64,000 nt of DNA, taken from the NCBI GenBank assembly GCA_964007475.1, contig OZ023275.1, positions 9,713,829-9,777,828 on the forward strand. The letters run 5' to 3'. This document shows positions 50,601-64,000 of the stretch, piece after piece; within the stretch, counting starts at the first letter, position 1; each line of letters opens with the position of its first letter. Below the pieces are notes generated by a model. It did no database searches. It had not been told where the DNA came from and was given only the letters and a program-made list of their open reading frames with translations. A program made the translations under genes and the position numbers. Source of the DNA: Hybos culiciformis. Lineage: Eukaryota; Arthropoda; Insecta; Diptera; Hybotidae.

Positions 50601-53600
50601 TGATTTATGTTTATTTGAAAATAATAATAATGTTGGGAACAATTATTTGTTGGGAACTGATTTCGGATTTGTACATGTACTATTTGCAAGACATGAAAAA
50701 AAAAATCAAACTAAAGGTATGATCTGAAGTTAAAAACCTAATCACAATATCGAATTATGTATTTATAATGAAGGAAGTTTAAAACTTTGAAATTTTGTTT
50801 AAATTAAAGTAAATTTCTTTATTGGTATTTCCCAAATCTCAATTTCTCATAATTGTTTTCTAACTCTAATATTCCAAAATTTGGAATTTTATGAAAACAA
50901 AAAAATTTAATAGTAATAATATTCCGAGGAAATATATGCAAATAATAAAAAAATTTGAATTTCAATAAACATAATAATAAGTTTCATAAATTAATTATGT
51001 ATGTTTTTTTTTGTGTTTATTTTATTACAACTTTGTCCTCGAAAACTTAAAATTATCCATGCAATAAATGGGCATAAAGAAATATTAAATGTTCATTTTC
51101 AATTTCACAGAAAACAACTTCTTATCGGTTTGAAAATTCAAATCGAGTATAATTTATAATTTTTAAAATAATACACTGGTTACCTACAGCTAAAGTTTGT
51201 AAATTACTTGATTTTTTCCATATATCTACACAATATCCGTAAATTCATAATTTAAAAATGACTTTTAATTTTATATATCACACATTGTACATATGTAGAC
51301 AATCATATCTGAAAACTGGCTATTATTTATACATATTTCGAAATTGAAAAATAAACTTATAGAATTGTCCCGTCTGTGAATGCTTTATTGAGTCTCGATA
51401 TCAGAGTTTTATGTCATAACAATCGTATAGCACATTCTTCTTATGTATGTAATCATGTGCATCTTATATTAGGGGAATATAATCCCTAATAAAACAGTTT
51501 TTGATAAGGGTTAAGTTTCTTACAAAAAAGTACAAATAGGTGACATAAAAATTTAAACTTTCTTCCTATTATTTTTGTAACAAATTTTACCAGATAACTG
51601 AAAGTATGCATTTTGAACTGAAAGCATTTTATTGGAATTAGAATAATTTGTGTTTGTATACTCTTTAAACACTTCTAATCATCATTATGGCTTACCTTGA
51701 AAAAATAATTATTCCTTTTGAATTGAAATTTAATTATTATTCACTTAAATATATATAGTTTATAAAAGTATGCATTTATTGTCAATTTACTGTCAGTTTA
51801 TTGCTATTCAAATGCTTTTTAATTTGTAATCTATTGTATATACCTATATATTAATTCTTCGATATATTATTACAGGAAAATTGACCCCCATTAATTTTAT
51901 TAAGTAGATACTTTTATTGATTAGGTATAAATGACAAATTACATATAATATATACATATATTGGATAAAAACTATAAATAGATCAAATTATGGTTTTAAA
52001 ACTTGATTTCGGTTCAAAATAATTTACATAATTTTAATTTCTAATTCTAATTGATTTTTAGATGAACTTAAAAAATGTGAAAAAAATTCGTCACGAAAAC
52101 AAAATCAACAATATTAAAGTTGAAATTATTGAAAGAATATAATAATGGTACATAATATCTAGCAGTTATATCCTGATTTTCTGGAATAACTTGAGAATTT
52201 TAAAAAAAACTTCTCTATTAATTTCTTTTCGATTATCAATAAGGAACGTATTCCATATTAAAATAGTGTCAAAATAGTATCAAAATAATATATAGAAAAA
52301 TGGCATTTCTTAATCATTTTGTGGTAGTGGCATCACGTTCGAGAATACAGAATTTTCTAATAATTTAATTCTTTAATTTATATTAAATAGATATTTATTT
52401 TATATGAATATTTTTTTTTACTAAATCATTTTCGTTATTTTTTTGTTTCAATTCAACAATTAAAAAACAACTGCAAATGAATTTTTTTTCTTCGTTTTAA
52501 AGACCCATTATGAATCTCAAGCAGAGTGTTTAATTCTTGGAAACTTAATGGAAATTTTCTTGTTTTCATTTCATTTTTTTAAATAATTTTCAACTTACCT
52601 AATAACCAGAGAAATGTAACTTCAAAATATAAACATAATGAAATATACCATACATAGTTCATCTAAGCATTGACTATTTAAAACAATTAATATAACATTA
52701 ATAATTCCAAAAATTCTTCTATTAACCCAAAAAAAAAAGTTAATTATATAGAGTGTGAAGTTTTGAAATCAGAGTAAAAGAAAAAAGATTTTTAGTTTGA
52801 ATTAGTTTCAAATAATATTATGATGTGAACAAATCGCTACAAAATATTTTAATACTTTAGAAAATCAAAGCAAGATAACTCGTTTTTATACATTTCACTC
52901 TCAACCTTTATGCTCGTATCAATATGTGTATAGTGTAGGCAATCGATTAAAATAAAATTGTTTAGAACGCAGAAGTAACTCTGATTTAGGAAAACTTTTA
53001 GTTCTGATCAAATTTTTTACTGAATAAAAATATCTTCACACAAACTAGTTAAATAATAAAAAATTGGATAAATTTCATTTTCATTAATAATAACATTAAT
53101 GGCGTTTACAAGAGTTTCGATAAAACGATTCTTCTGTTATATAATGCAAATGATTTGAAAAATATTTATATAAAGTGGGTGGTTTTCCCAAATGTATAAT
53201 TATACAAAAATATGTATATTCTTTTCTATGGCGCATCGCTTTTGATGCACAAATCAATTAAATTGCATTTATCTCTATTTGTAATCAACTATACATATAT
53301 ATATGAATCAAAATAGAATAGACTTACATAAGTGTGTTATTGAAACAAGTTGACTTTTGAGTATTCTAAAGTTTCATCACTAAATCAAACTTTATAGGTT
53401 CTACAATAAAATATAATTATGCCTGTATCAGTTCTGGTAGAATAATAAATATTGGAAAAATAAATTACCAGTTGAAAAACTATCCCAAACGAAAAATTTC
53501 ACTCATTATTCTAATTCTTATTTGACTTTTAAAAACGCTTTAAGTTATAGTGTATTTTTGTCATACGTGAATAATCAACTATGCACATTAATCTCTAGAA

Positions 53601-54749
53601 AAATTTCCTATGATATTTTCTTTTAATTTTAAAAATTAAAACTAAAGATTTTTATATCAAAATGGATATGTAATTTAATTATTTTTTAACCTACATATTT
53701 ATTGTAATGAATAAGGTATGCATATGAAATTTATATTTATAATGATAATGATGTAATAAAACAAATTTGGTTAAAATGTATAATAACTATTTTTTTTTTA
53801 ATTCCAATGATTTTTTAATATTATTAAAAATTTATATCCAAATTACAAAACTTGCTATTATGTTAAAAAAAAAAAAAGATTTTCCGTATATAAAATGTTT
53901 TCTCATCAAACTAGTTTAAATGGATAATTAGATATAGTTATATCTATTATACATGTAAAAAAATAATTTATTAAAGTTTTCTTGATTTATTAGTTTTTAA
54001 TAATATTTGAGGAAGTGATTTATTTTTCATATAATGTTCCACACAGTTTCATACGAACGTACTGTGTATATGAGTCTGAAAGTTCTTAATTTAATGTAAT
54101 GTGAAATGATGTGCCTTACTATTTGAATACCTTACTTACATAATGGTAATAAAATATTTAAATAAAACAATGTTCGGACTCGATGAAGCTTCATTGATTG
54201 TGGTCGTTAAATAAATCGATTAAATTAATTTATAAAACAATTCAAATTGGCAATCCTAATGTCAAATAAATTACAAAAATAATGTAGGTACTAAATTAAG
54301 CCTATAAGTTCTATATTTTCTATATAATTATACAATGCTAATAATTTATAATAATATCCATCTATAATCTATCCATCTACATTATAAGAGTTATAATAAG
54401 CAAATTGTTTTTACATTCTTTGTGATGCACTTTCGAGGTTTTTTGGTTTATTTTTTTAATTTTAAAATAGTATAACAATATGATTATTTCCATTATTAAA
54501 GAAAATACATTTTTATAAGGTACCTAATAAATTTCTTTGAAAACGTTAAAGAATAGGTATATTTTCAAATCAATAGATATACACTAGTGGTGAAGTTAAA
54601 AATAATGAATTAGTTAAGATATTCATTCATAGATGTCGTTTGAAAAGAAAAAAAATTGTACAGCGGTTACTGCTTATTGCAGCAGCAGCATTTTATTTTT
54701 TAATTTTTACATTGCGCACTACTCAAATTTGTTTTTTTTATCTTTACAG

Positions 54750-55566
54750 AAATTGAAGGAGAAACTTCTACAAAACTTAAAAATCTATTGTGGGCTGCAA
54801 AAAATAAAGAATTACCATGGTCAATGTTTTATTGTGTGCTTCAACAAGATGATTCAACATTTACAGCTTATTGTAGCGAGGAATTTTCTGTGAGTACATA
54901 ATATTTTGAAGACATTATTATAGTTTATTTAAGTTCCAATTCGTAGTAAAAAAGCAACCAAACTTTAGATTAGATTAAGCACTTATTGGTATAAATGTTG
55001 ATATCATTTACATATGGGTACCTACCTATATTTAAATAATTTGAACTTAAAACAATATTGTCCAGTGTTAAAATAGAAAAATATAGCACCTACAATGTAA
55101 TTAGAATAATAATAAATTTGCAAATTTTTAGAATAGAGATTTATTTTTTATTTAATTAACAAAACTATTTTATATAACTTTATCAAAAAAAAAATACTAA
55201 CAATGCTTTCATTAATGTGGATTAATCAGATATTTCCTGCTACACCAAGTAAAGAAAGAGAGGTAGGTAAAATTTATATATCATTTAGAATATTTAGATA
55301 TTTCAAAAAATTTACTTTTTTTTAAATAATAATAGTCGCAGATAATTTAAAAATTAGTTTACTACGATTTTTTTTGTTAAAACATTGTTTTATGTTTTAG
55401 TTGACTGATATTTTGTTCACTGAATGTCCTCGCATAAGATTGGATCGTGTTCGGAGACCTGTAAAGACATTTTGGGATGGTCCACCAACGGTTCGTGAAG
55501 AACCTGAGGATTCAGACGGCTGTCCAATGGATATAACATCAAACACGACATTTGTTAATGAAATAG
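54750..55566 (+). CDS. Three internal exons of an unrecognised protein, possibly PH-like
   Basis: Three plus-strand exons join without a break: 54750-54889, 55230-55262 and 55401-55566. All have AG acceptors and GTGAGT, GTAGGT and GTGAGT donors. The exon set starts with two bases of a split codon and ends one base into another, so it is internal. The 112 residues include LPWSMFYCVLQQDDSTFTAY, then PATPSKERE from the mini-exon, then LTDILFTECPRIRLDRVRRP and an acidic stretch (REEPEDSDGC). The pattern W-x-x-F-x-V-L-x(5)-T-x-x-x-Y resembles the first strands of a pleckstrin-homology domain, suggesting membrane or signalling use, but this is inference from pattern only. I cannot name the protein. 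Its flanking introns must be long: nothing recognisable lies within 27 kb upstream or 8 kb downstream. The codons are clearly non-random compared with the surroundings. Confidence 0.75.
55230..55262 (+). CDS. 33-base mini-exon of the 55 kb gene
   Basis: TTAATCAG precedes and GTAGGT follows this segment, which encodes IFPATPSKERE. The exon before it ends on a complete codon and the exon after it begins on one, so eleven residues can be kept or skipped without changing frame. This makes it a candidate for alternative splicing. The adjoining coding exons read open with or without it, so inclusion is inferred from splice sites and phase. Confidence 0.65.
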
Positions 55567-58500
55567 GTGAGTGCATTTTACAATATTAATGTAGTATTAC
55601 CTTTTTTATAAAGACAATAAATATTTAAATTAAAGTTTTAATTAGACATCTCATTGTTAAAAAATGAAAATTTACTTTGTCTAATTTAAAAGAAACGTAT
55701 ATTTAATAATATGTATGGAATTTACAATATTTTATCAATATCAACAAAAAAAATGTTGCTAAAAGCTCTATAGGCTTAACAACATTCTCATTCTGTAAAA
55801 AGCTTTATAAGCCACTGCAAGATTAAGTTATTAATTTCCCATTTAACAGAATAAATTTCCCCCGGTATATGCGATGGCGAATGAATAGTCAAAACAAATT
55901 AACCAAAACAAAGAGAAAAAAAATAGTTCTCATCTGCATCTCATCAGCACTTGTTTTTTTCTTTCTTTTTCCTTCATTCTATACACGCAATTTTTTTCTC
56001 TGTGTTTCTTTATTTAGGCTTCGGAAAAAAAAAAATTATGTTCAAAATATTTTTGTTTGAATTTTATTTTTTAGTTATTTTGAGAATGCCGTGGTGTTAA
56101 AAAGCAAGTTTTAAGATTGAACGCGAATGTGAAGAATGTATAGGAAAAAACTTTTGAATCATTGTATAAAATTTTAAATGAAAATAAAAAGTATATAAAA
56201 TTTTTCGTGGGTGCAAATTTATTTGCAAAAATAAAAAAAATTTTCGCTAATAGTTATTCAGTGCTCTTATTATTTAATTTTTTTTTATTTATTATCGGTT
56301 CGTTTTAATGGAATTAAAATTAGTTCTGTTTTTTTTTTATGCATGTCTAACAAAATCTAGGATTAACTTTTTCCTTGTGACACAAGGAAAGAAACTTATT
56401 TTAATTGGATTATAAAAACATATGTTAGGTTTTTTTTTTTATTTGAGGACAAGAAAATTGAAAATACGACGTACTAAAAAAAATTAAATTAAATAAATAA
56501 ATTCGTGATTATGCGATTTTCATTATTGTAATAATAGAGTGAAAATAATAAATTTTGAGCCTACGTTATTGAATACAATAATAAGCAATTAAAAAGTTAT
56601 AAATTTTTGCTTTAATTTTAGTTAATTTTCTATATATAAAATATTATAGTATCTCTTACCTACAATAGATACTTACCTTATACTATGGACAGACTATGGG
56701 ATTGTTTCCGGTTAATGAGTTGTTCATAGATATAGGTTCTTCGATTGTGTAGAATTTTCGTAAAAAAATTTACTTGTATGTATTAGCTTCTTGAATTGGT
56801 TTCCGCATTAGCTAATACAGTTAATTATCTTTTCAATAGCTGGCAGTGACTAAAAATACCCTAAAGTTCTTAAAGTACTTGAAGAGAACACAGCATCGTT
56901 CATTAAGCTTTATTTAGGGACTATTTTTTAATATTATTTTTTTAATTTTTTTTTTTGTCATTAAATATTTAATTTTTAATTTAATTTTTGTTTTGAACAT
57001 TTTTGTTTAGTATGTATTGCGCTAATTTATATTTTTGAAATTAAAAACAATAACAAAAGTGAATGTCCGGATAACCGGATTAGATACTGGTGATAATATT
57101 TCTGTCTGTTGACGGAGTTACCTTTACCATCGATCTATATTGAATTTACATAATACAATTTATTTTTTTGAAGTTTCATCTGCTTGTTTTGTATAAATTT
57201 TTCAAATCTTAAGTTATGATCAAAAATAAAGAAAAATTATTAAAAGAATGAGAATAAATTTTTATCTAAATCGATTGTTTTTGTTCACTACAGTCTACCT
57301 CTTCAATATCTCATCACTTTTTATTTTCACCTGCTGCGGTTTTTTTTTTGTTGTTGTTTTTTTTTCATAAATTCAAACAACATAATATGTGTATGTAGAA
57401 GATACCAGCACCAGGTATAGGTATACCAAATTGTTCATAGTTTTCTTAGAAATTGGGTAAATATCTAAGTATATACAATTGCATAGATTGTAGAACAATT
57501 TTAATACAAGCAATTTGAATAAAATATACTTATTATTATAATTGTGATGCTGGCTAAATAAATAAGAACTGTTTTGACAACAATTTCTTTAAATTATTAT
57601 ACTTGTGTATAATAATTGTATATTTTTTGATACCTAACCTAAATACAGTACATTGCTCAATATTTATTGTCTTTAGAGATTATTCATATAGGTATTTCGA
57701 TATCTAGAGGGCATAAAATTGATGAATTTATTTAAAGTAGAATAATTGACAAGATGATCTGATGGTAAAAAATATGTATATGATTGCGCCTTCTGTATAG
57801 ATAGTAAAATAACATATTTCGCAACTTAAATTCATAAAAAAAAATACTTTAAATTTTTCTCTTGAGTATGATAATTGATAACATTAAATCTGAAGTTCGA
57901 ATAATTTAAAGAAGAACATTTAATTGATTTGAAAATTGTTATAACGAAGAACTGACCCTTTGGATATTAAATTTTTTTTTTTTTCAATAGAAAATTAAAT
58001 TTTACAATTTGAACTTATGAACTTATAACACTGTCAGACGTCGTTTTCAACATCAATCACATTTTAAAAATTAAAATAATCACAAATTTAATAGGATCGA
58101 TTTTTTTTCTTCTTTAAAACGTCAATTTGAAAAAAGTGCATTATTTACAAATTTATTTCATTTTAAAAAAATAAAATAAAATTAAACATTTTATTAAGAA
58201 CTAAAAATTTAATTCATAGAAACTTAATTGAAAATAATACTATCTAATATCTAATACTAAAGTTCTCAAACATAAAAACGATAGGTTACCTACCTATATA
58301 ATAAAAACAAAAATCTAATAAGAAAAATACTTGAAATTTTAAGTGTTTTAAAATTAAAAGAAAAAAAAATAAAAAATTCCGAAAACAAAAAATTTCAACT
58401 AAAATTCATGTGAAAGTAAAAAAAAAACAAGAAAAACAGACAAAATTTATATTGGGATTAAAAATTCACCTTCCAATTTGGATTAAAAATCGGATATTTT

Positions 58501-61500
58501 TAGAAAACTCAAAAAGTAAATATTCTATTTTTATATTTTTATTTATATGATGTGAGCTTAATGGTGTTATTTGACATAAATAGGGGAATAGGTACACATA
58601 CTTATAATTCAAAAAAAAAACTGCTTAAATGAATACCTAATGCGTTGTTTATACCTAATTGACCTATGTGAAAAAATGGTACCGTAAAAACCGTTTTTCT
58701 ATGTTATTTTTCTATTTATATTTAAGCAAATTTACTGAAAATGAAGATATTAATTTTATTTATTTTTCGTAAAAAGAATTTTTTAAAAATATTTTCAAAT
58801 AACTAAGAAAATTGAATTTATTTTTTTTTTTGATATCTGAAAAATTTCATTACTTCACAAAACTATTTTTTTGTTTCTTTTTCATTACGTTTCCTACCTA
58901 TCATAATATTTTTTTACGATACCTTTCCTGTCAAAAAAAGTTTTTTGTTTTTTTTTTATATTTTTTGCAGTTGATTTTTTACTTTCAGATAAAATTAGGT
59001 TTCCGGAACATTCCTCCAAAAATTACTTTAATGTGGTAGCTATAAACAACGCATAAGAAAGAATTTAGTTCTATAAATTTTCTTATGATCAAGTCAACTC
59101 CCTGTAAATTATAAGACAAGCGATGAAATATTACTTGAAATATTTAATTTTGCAAACTGGAATGTAGATAGCTTGTTCAAACAATTTTTTGAAACTAAAT
59201 ACTTAGATATTTTTTTTTAGTTGCAAGTAAAACACAAAGTTTTTGGACCACAAATAATTTTCTATTTTCAACTCGAAAGAACACAATAGAAAAAATTCAG
59301 TTCAATTCAATCTTTAATATTGAAAAACACCATTGAGCTCATAATATATTTTATCGATTGACTTTAAAAATAAAAAATGATCATTCAAAATTTAGGGCCA
59401 AAACTAATAAAATTTTAAAAGTTATGTTCTGTATCGAAAACCTTTTTTTTTACGTGGGATTTTATTTTTAGAGTAGTTTTATATTTAACTAACAGAATAT
59501 CCTAGTATTTTTTTTTGAATTCCGGTAATATTGATATTTTATATGTTTTATAAATCTGAACGTTTTTTAGATAAAAATGATATTAAGGAAAAGATTTTCA
59601 ATTATGATAGGTTGTAGTGTATGTAGATACATGGAAAATTGAAATTGAGTCGTTAATAAATTTATATTAATTTATTAGGAGTTATTTTTCTAATCTAAAT
59701 TTATTAATTTATTTTTATGAATTTTTATTTTTTATAATAGAAAAGAAAACACATTGTAAATGTATGTTGAGAATACAAATTATGTTATGTGAGCTTCTTA
59801 GAAGAAAGATTTTTGTTCTGCTGTATATACTAAAATTGAATTTTCTGTACCTTTATAACATATATAAACACATAGTTTGAGCTAGTAGTCATTTTGAGCT
59901 TGAGTACTTGCTTTTATTTAACTAAAAACTTAATCAAATACTTAAATATTTTCTTATAATGGTTCTATAAGTAACTATTAGTTTTAAAAGCATTACCAAG
60001 TAATTTCTATTTAATTTGATTTATACATATATGCACCTATGTATGCAAATTCAACTACGATAAGCTGTTGACGTACTTGTGTAAAAATATAAATAAAAAG
60101 TTTGAGTGCGCCATTTCGAAATCCTACATCCGAAAATAATATTTAAAACTCACTATGAACAAAAAGTACCACTATTATAAATGACGAATGTTTTTGGTTA
60201 AGATATTTTTTACACAATTGAGATTTTTTTTATGTTGAATATAATCCAGGAAGTATAAAATTCAGTCGGGATTCATAAGAATTTCATATTCTTCTGTGCC
60301 ACCTCTAAAGCCGCGCCATTTTTATTTCTTGACAATATAAATTGTCCCTTGTATTATCCTTGTATCTATGCTTCATTTAAATTATTTTATTTTAATTTTT
60401 AAGTATTTGCATATCATTTATTTGTGAAAAAATTATATGTACCTAATAGCACAAAGAAAAAACATTTTTTAAGCATCATTTAAATTACATACAAGAAGTG
60501 TTAAAAAAAAAATTCTAGAAGTCCACTTTAACCTTCAAAGATAAGATGTTTACTTTTTGACTGAAACCAAAGCGTTTTGTATGTTAACGCTAAAAGTTTT
60601 TGCAAGAGAATTTCTGTTTCTTATGATGTTAACATTAAACTTTAATTGTATAACGTAAAATTGCCCCTTCAACTTAAACTTATCAGCACCATAAAAAATT
60701 AAAAAGCATGAAAAAAATTATCGTAAAAATATACCAAATTTCACAGTATATTAAAATTTTCTTATAATTCTATATTAAATCCAATGGTTGAAATAATAAT
60801 GTACAATTGTACATACTTATATGTGTGTATATTCGACGGTTATTTTAATATTTCTAATTATAGTTTCAATCTCGTGCTAAAAATTTTTTTTTATCCATCT
60901 TTTCTTCTTAGGTCTTTGACATTTCTAAAAATTATAAAAACATATAACATAATTTAGAAAAAAAAATTATTTTCAATCCTTTCATATACTATCATAGAAA
61001 AAAAAATTAATATTTTAGCATAGTTAATTAAGAAATTCAGTCAACATAAAATGTTATTCAACTCTTGAATATTTAATTAATCTAAAAAATTTATAATATA
61101 CTTTTCGATATAACAATCGATTTATTGTTCTTCAGATACTTATACTTACTTATTTATATTTCTTAACTCATCGTCTGTGTAAACAAAAAATCGTTTTTAT
61201 CGAGGTTTTTTTTATTTAAATTTATTATTAGTGGAAATTACTTAATAATTTGTTTTTACAGTTCATTAATTTTTCCCGCATTTTTCATATCGGGTTTTGT
61301 TTTATATAACTATATCATATATAAGCAAGAAAACTGCATAAGAAATCATAAAATGCATTCATAAAAATTTATAAAAAAATTTTTTCCGCATCAATTCAAA
61401 ACTGTATTTATTGGAAAAGTCAAGTTAAAAGGGGGCCAAATTTGGTTTTTTTATCTTTCTTTTTATTTTTATTTTTTTTATATAAATGTTTTTAAAAATT

Positions 61501-64000
61501 TAATTATAAATTATAAATAAGAAAATAAATAATTGAAGAATTTATCGTAAATAAGATTCATTTATCATATTTAGATACATTTTTAATATACATTTTTTAA
61601 ATAAGAATGGTATTTATACATACTTATAGATACATATTATACAATTTATTTAAATTAAAATAACTTTCTTGTAGATCTGATAGTCTTTTTGTTTCATTAT
61701 GTAATTTATGTAAATTGTTTTTCAAAATTAATACAAATCTTAAAGTTCAACAGTTCAAAAGATATTTTAATAATATTTTATATGTTTTTTTACTTAATCA
61801 AAACGTTAATGATAAGTTTAGAAAATTTTCAACCATAAAATTTATTTTTAGATTTCTGTTATTAACTTTAAGATACTTACTCAATATCTTTCTGATTGGA
61901 AAAAGTATCGATCTATTTTTAATAAACTAACTTTAGTATGCTCAAAACAACGTCCTTACTTCTCCTATTTTTAATGACCTTATATACTTTATTAGCTAAA
62001 AATCTTCCATGCTTATTATTAATCAGAATTGTTGTTTCATGAATTTAATTGAGTTAAATTTTTTACTTAAATAATCAATTTTTATTTAATTGAGCTTTAA
62101 TAAAAATAGGGAAAATATATATTGCTCTAATTTAATCAATTAATATCAATTTAGAAAAAAAAAACATGATACAATAAAAAGAAAACAAAATAATATTGTA
62201 TTTAACAACAACATAAATGATAATAATTTTCTTTATAAATTTAAAAAAAAAAACGAAAATAGTATAATTTAAAAATAAATAATGTGCATAAAAGTTATGA
62301 TATCATTTCAAAGTAATCGAGAAGAAAAGAATATAGGTATTTCATATTTGAAAATATTTAGAAATATATCGTAAATTGATACTCAAATTAAATATCTGGC
62401 CGAGAATTATGTCGTACAATATCTTTATTTCGCAAACATATTAAGGACAAAGTATAACTGTTAGTATTAAGTATAATCTTTCGGATGATGGCATTAGGCA
62501 ATTTAAGTTTTTAATCAGAACTTATTTTCTAACTGTATAGTTTTATTTCATCATTAAAAATCTTCAAATACTTGTTTGAGTAGAAAAGAATTTCTATTTA
62601 AATATATTTTTGATTGCATGTGCAACTCTAATAAACATAATAATATATCATTACTTTATCTCGAGTTTTATTATTATTATTGTATTAATATCAGGAAATT
62701 AAAAAAAAAAAACAGTTCAATGTTTTCTATACTAGTTAGTTAAATGTGCATATTTTTATATCAATATGAGAGCTTAAACTTTCCCAACTGAATATTCAGT
62801 ATTTATTTACAAATATTATGTATTACTTAATTAATAAATATTAATGAATAACATTAAATAGAATATTTATCTTTATCAACATTAATTCAATCAAAATATT
62901 AACTTATGAAATAATTTTCCTTATTTATAACGAAAAATAAAATTATTTCCAAATGAATTATTCTGTATGCAACAACGTTCACAATGAGTATAATTTAAGT
63001 TTTAAAACAAGATAAATATAATAGGCTGAATAATAGAGATAATACACGTAATGACTATACAAGATATATAATCTGATAATCTTAAGTAAATTTTGATTGT
63101 GTTAAAAATGCGATTATCTTGACGATTATGTTCATAAGATATTGAAGTTATTGAAATTTTCGTTCGTACTTATTTAAATAAAATTAGGTAGTAAAAATGT
63201 TTTAATTATCAAAAATGTAAATACTTATACTTACTTGTTATTATTCCATAAGTATATTATTAAAAACTTCTAAATTCTAAATGGTTTGTTATGGTTTTTT
63301 GCACATAATTATAAGTAAGTAATTTAATTTACTTTTAAGTTTTTTTATTTCAATTAACTATTGTCATTATTCTTTCTTAACTCGTAGAAAAAATAACCAG
63401 TTTGCAAAAATCTTTATTTGGCTGAAAAAGAATTCATACAAATGTATTCTTATGATCTTACGACAATAAATCAATCTTAGAAAAAAAACAACAACTTGTA
63501 AATGTATACCATAACCATAATGTGCCTTGATCTCTACATAAACCTACTACCAACTAATATGTGTAAAACATATATTGTATAAATATTTTCTTAATTTCTG
63601 TATTCGTGGGTACATTATTTTCTCTTCGTAAGTAATAATTAAAAAATTTTTTTTTTGTTATTTATTCGTGATATTTTTTTTGGCAAAAAATCTAATAATT
63701 TCTATTTCAAATATTTAATAAATATATTTTTAGTTTATTTGTATGTTTACGTAATGGTGTCAGTCATTTTATAGTTAACTTTTGATTTTTATTAGTAATT
63801 TTAACGATTTTACTATATACGATTTTCATTCATTAAAAAAATATTAAAAATAAAAAAAGTTAGAAAAATTAATTCCGCCTACTTTTGATTCTGCCTTTTA
63901 AGATTTTGGGAAAAAAATTAAGGTGTTACTTAATATCTTGTTTGAAACAATTGAATGATATAGCAAGTAAACATAAGTAGACACATTGGGTATATTGTAT
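55567..64000. other. AT-rich DNA, probably intron of the 55 kb gene
   Basis: The exon ending at 55566 stops one base into a codon before GTGAGT, so the gene continues. I see no further exon with a matching phase and protein-like composition up to 64000. The sequence is homopolymer-rich with short chance frames only. Confidence 0.45.

Larger units (their letters stand above)
27519..54749. other. 27-kb stretch without a recognisable gene, probably intronic
   Basis: Both strands show only chance open frames of 60-103 codons with low-complexity composition. I see no domain, no convincing exon with matching splice phases and no transposon with clear ends. Since the first coding exon at 54750 starts mid-codon, an earlier exon must exist, so at least part of this stretch is likely the long intron of that gene. 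Minor features inside are listed separately: an X-box-like site, hairpins and a tandem duplication. Confidence 0.5.

Noticed and set aside
54633..54893. 86-codon open frame overlapping the first exon of the 55 kb gene
   Set aside because: It is in a different frame from the exon, begins in the polypyrimidine region, and its text is low complexity. The splice-bounded frame is far more protein-like.
1..64000. CRISPR arrays, tRNA, rRNA, bacterial operons or viral gene clusters
   Set aside because: No spaced direct repeats, cloverleaf-like sequences with A and B boxes, rRNA words or virus-like coding blocks were noticed by eye; a covariance-model scan was not possible.

Overview
This window looks like AT-rich nuclear DNA from an arthropod, most likely an insect. 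The base composition is dominated by A and T with many homopolymer runs. The genes are split by short GT-AG introns, and the repeats are eukaryotic DNA transposons. I cannot place the order with confidence. Nothing bacterial, no CRISPR array, no rRNA and no tRNA is visible.

Three protein-coding loci can be supported. Two are tandem minus-strand paralogues of a reprolysin/ADAM-type (M12B) zinc metalloprotease, at about 14.9-16.7 kb and 19.7-21.5 kb. Both have the same exon plan: catalytic domain, disintegrin domain, Cys-rich domain, then a stop with no EGF or membrane segment. The propeptide exons were not found. The 19.7 kb copy is open throughout. The 14.9 kb copy carries a frame-breaking deletion in its last exon. 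The third locus is a plus-strand fragment at 54.75-55.57 kb, three exons including a 33-base mini-exon in perfect phase. It may contain a PH-like fold, and it must continue outside the window or through very long introns.

Most of the rest is a transposon graveyard plus gene-poor DNA. From 4.1 to 14.6 kb, and again at 17.5, 22.9, 25.3 and 27.3 kb, I can delimit individual elements by terminal inverted repeats and target-site duplications. These are several hAT-like elements with perfect 8-bp duplications, a P/THAP9-like element carrying a transposase remnant, a possible Mutator-like element with a 9-bp duplication, a Helitron-like element, two copies of a pogo-like MITE, and unclassified elements. 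Two sites are nests three elements deep (11.76-13.31 kb and 13.39-14.55 kb).

From 27.5 to 54.7 kb and from 55.6 to 64 kb there is no recognisable exon. These stretches are probably intronic to the 55 kb gene, at least in part. The only noteworthy items are an RFX/X-box-like site at 32.1 kb, two strong hairpins and a 24-bp tandem duplication. I did not find a convincing undescribed functional system. The nearest candidates are the transposon at 22.9-24.4 kb with subterminal repeats and an unassigned protein remnant, and the mini-exon gene.
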